Source: Alphaproteobacteria bacterium (GTDB lineage Bacteria; Pseudomonadota; Alphaproteobacteria; BOG-932; Roseiterribacteraceae). From it: a stretch of DNA of 6,675 bases. The position numbers were made by a program, and so were the translations under genes. Where the stretch lies: assembly GCA_903970575.1 (NCBI GenBank), contig CAJCJC010000195.1:1-6675 (forward strand). The letters are read 5' to 3'. The notes below the pieces were generated by a model that did not search any database, was not told the DNA's origin, and worked only from the letters and a program-made list of their open reading frames with translations. Shown here in pieces: positions 5,545-6,675 of this stretch (the first letter of the stretch is position 1; every line of letters begins with the position of its first letter).

Positions 5545-5562
5545 TGGTGACGTTTATCACCA
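5545..5562 (-). terminator. Weak hairpin after the 5577-6029 gene
   Basis: TGGTGA and TCACCA form a perfect 6-bp stem with a 6-base loop, 14 bases past the TAG stop of the upstream gene. Only a TTTT (5532-5535), 9 bases later, follows, so it is at best a poor intrinsic terminator. The symmetric sequence could equally be a protein-binding site. Confidence 0.25.
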
Positions 5563-5576
5563 AGGCCTGCCTGGCT

Positions 5577-6029
5577 CTAATCCCGCGATACCAAATGCTC
5601 GTCGCAAAGCGTGCGCTTATAGAGCTGTCCGTCGCGGAACCACTGCCAGGTGCGGGCGCGATGCTCTCCTGTGGCCCCGAGCACGATCATCTCGAAGAAA
5701 TTCGCGTTCGGTTCATCCTTTCGGGTGAGGTTTAGGAGGATGATGCCGTCACGCGTCTCCCAGGCATAGCCATGGAATGTCGGCACATCCCACCATAGCC
5801 TGCCATCGCGGAATACGCCCGGAAGCTCGGCGCGATATTCCCGACCGTCATCCCACATGAAATGATTATACTGAATATAGGCGTAAGGCCCGGTTTCCGG
5901 ATACTCGCAGCGGATGCGCGTCCGATGCCGGTCGATCAACCCCCCATCAGCGTCGAAATGCCGATAGACGCCTTCCCAAACGCCCCGGTGTTTCAGGATC
6001 GTCGGCATGGCTTCGGCGAAAGTTTGCAT
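5577..6029 (-). CDS. Conserved-looking small protein, probable beta-barrel (calycin-like, perhaps DUF3598-type)
   Basis: The 150-residue product (from ATG 6027-6029; a TTG at 6042-6044 would add five residues) has no signal peptide or membrane segment. It alternates short strands with conserved-looking aromatic motifs: HRGVWEGVYRHFDADGG near the N-terminus, YIQYNHFMWDDGRE, GRLWWDVPTFHGYAWE, LNLTRKDEPNANFFEMIVLG, and RTWQWFRDGQLYKRTLCDEH at the end. The W-x-G-x-Y opening, repeated DG turns and final RTWQWF-DG strand suggest a lipocalin/calycin-like barrel. I recall similar small alphaproteobacterial proteins labelled DUF3598, but that name is tentative and no function is known. It starts 51 bases after the stop of the upstream HEPN-motif gene, with only a poor GAAG ribosome-binding site, and may form an operon with it. 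Confidence 0.75.
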   Translation of the reverse strand: MQTFAEAMPTILKHRGVWEGVYRHFDADGGLIDRHRTRIRCEYPETGPYAYIQYNHFMWDDGREYRAELPGVFRDGRLWWDVPTFHGYAWETRDGIILLNLTRKDEPNANFFEMIVLGATGEHRARTWQWFRDGQLYKRTLCDEHLVSRD

Positions 6030-6080
6030 AGCTTGTCTTCGCAAATATTGAGGTTACTCAAGGTAAACCAAAGCGGCGGC

Positions 6081-6629
6081 TCACGAAATCAGTTTGATCT
6101 CGTCCGCGTAGGCTTCGAAGGCGTGAACATTCGTCTGGAGTGATTCCGCCGCGTTCCTCAAGTCGTCCAGGGTGTAGGTGACCTTATCGTCGTAACCCTC
6201 GATGAAGTTCTTGCTATCCCCCGCGGTGTCGCTTGACGGGGTAATATCATGCACCGCTTTGATCGCGCTCAAGTTTCCGTGGCTAAGCCAGGCGGGAGAG
6301 ATCGTCTCTTCGGGCGCCGAAGCGACCCAGAGGGAGTGAGCGATATCGTTTCGCAGGGGGCCGAACGTCAGAACGACGTCCAAATGTTTCTGAATGCCGT
6401 CGATCTGGTCGATGGGCGCGTCGCGGTGACGCAATAGACGGAGAAGCGTCTGTCGCCTCTCCGCGATCGTAAGGTCCGCGGTCAATAGTTTCAGTGCGGT
6501 GGCGTCCGCTCCGCTGACCGACGCCATGATGCCCAAGATCAGCGCTTCATATCGTGCGAAGCCCTGCATGATTTTTCCGAACAGGATCAGATGCGCATCC
6601 GTGAGACAATCCGAGGTGGATTTGATCAT
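6081..6629 (-). CDS. Uncharacterised helical protein with a HEPN-type RNxxxH motif
   Basis: The 182-residue soluble protein is predicted mostly helical to about residue 100. It opens with LILFGKIMQGFARYEALILGI (14-34), then TADLTIAERRQTLLRLLRHR and a helix ending in PLRNDIAHSLWV. R93-N-D-I-A-H98 fits the Rx4-6H motif of HEPN domains, with the usual polar residue after Arg. HEPN proteins are often RNases, as toxins or defence effectors, but many are non-catalytic. The rest (about 105-182) is acidic, with DKVTYTLDDLRNAAESLQ forming a C-terminal helix. No MNT nucleotidyltransferase or known antitoxin is beside it in the window. The ATG (6627-6629) has a good GGAGAG 7 bases upstream. I do not know its function. 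Confidence 0.8.
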   Translation of the reverse strand: MIKSTSDCLTDAHLILFGKIMQGFARYEALILGIMASVSGADATALKLLTADLTIAERRQTLLRLLRHRDAPIDQIDGIQKHLDVVLTFGPLRNDIAHSLWVASAPEETISPAWLSHGNLSAIKAVHDITPSSDTAGDSKNFIEGYDDKVTYTLDDLRNAAESLQTNVHAFEAYADEIKLIS

Positions 6630-6636
6630 GCCAATA

Positions 6637-6642
6637 CTCTCC
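6637..6642 (-). promoter_or_regulatory. Ribosome-binding site of the HEPN-motif gene
   Basis: GGAGAG on the minus strand lies 7 bases before the ATG at 6627-6629 and supports that start. The remaining bases to the window end (6643-6675) show no clear promoter. Confidence 0.6.
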
Positions 6643-6675
6643 GCATCGTTCGGCCGTCGTCTAACCTGGAATGCG

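Larger units (their letters stand above)
5070..5576. other. 507-base region without a firm gene
   Basis: I find no recognisable protein, RNA or mobile element here. It holds an AT-rich patch (about 5284-5300) in otherwise GC-rich DNA. Two TATGAT hexamers lie on the minus strand (5260-5265 and 5293-5298), possible -10 boxes for the VanZ gene but without good -35 partners. There are three short inverted repeats: CCCTT/AAGGG (5212-5227), GATCCT/AGGATC (5368-5383) and TGGTGA/TCACCA (5545-5562). A minus-strand frame (TTG 5266-5268 or ATG 5254-5256) ends at TGA 5071-5073, one base before the VanZ-gene ATG. Its third-position GC, about 58% by hand count, is low for this locus, so it is probably not a gene. 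Confidence 0.5.

Noticed and set aside
5526..5735. Plus-strand 69-residue frame with a hydrophobic start, resembling a small membrane protein
   Set aside because: Mostly antisense to the 3' part of the beta-barrel gene, whose motif pattern is far more convincing; no good ribosome-binding site.
1..6675. CRISPR array, insertion sequence, prophage or other mobile element
   Set aside because: No direct repeats with spacers, transposase, integrase or phage genes seen; base composition and strand use are uniform apart from 5070-5576.

Overview
The window is about 6.7 kb of GC-rich chromosome that reads as a housekeeping locus of an alphaproteobacterium. The basis is the block of a small SRP RNA, dnaX and ybaB, the alphaproteobacterial look of the SRP RNA and of the DnaX C-terminal domain, and GC-rich third codon positions. 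The order or genus cannot be fixed from this sequence alone. Every feature I can support lies on the minus strand, so transcription runs from high to low coordinates.

In transcription order: (1) 6629-5577, a putative operon of two poorly characterised genes. The first is an all-helical protein with a HEPN-type RNDIAH motif, the second a small predicted beta-rich protein. (2) 5576-5070, about 500 bases without a firm gene, holding several short inverted repeats, one possible 70-residue ORF and AT-rich promoter-like stretches. (3) 5069-3744, a polytopic membrane protein with two VanZ-like halves. (4) 3734-3635, the 4.5S-type SRP RNA, whose extended -10 box overlaps the stop codon of the VanZ gene. 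(5) 3558-1388, dnaX (clamp-loader gamma/tau) and ybaB (nucleoid protein), 11 bases apart. (6) 1328-157, a VOC-family protein and exodeoxyribonuclease III, which overlap by one base (TGATG). They sit where recR commonly follows ybaB. (7) 91-2, tRNA-Ser(GGA) with an encoded CCA.

Functionally, the left two thirds is an information-processing block: membrane-protein targeting RNA, replication clamp loader, nucleoid protein, repair nuclease and a tRNA. The right third is accessory and poorly characterised.

The points most worth checking are: an A8 and a C9 homopolymer 55 bases apart in the tau-specific part of dnaX, which could yield a short gamma-like form; the HEPN-motif gene; the VOC gene, which has no ordinary start codon early enough to encode its first strand; the overlap of stop codon and promoter before the SRP RNA; and the missing recR. 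I did not find a clearly new multi-gene system, mobile element or CRISPR array.
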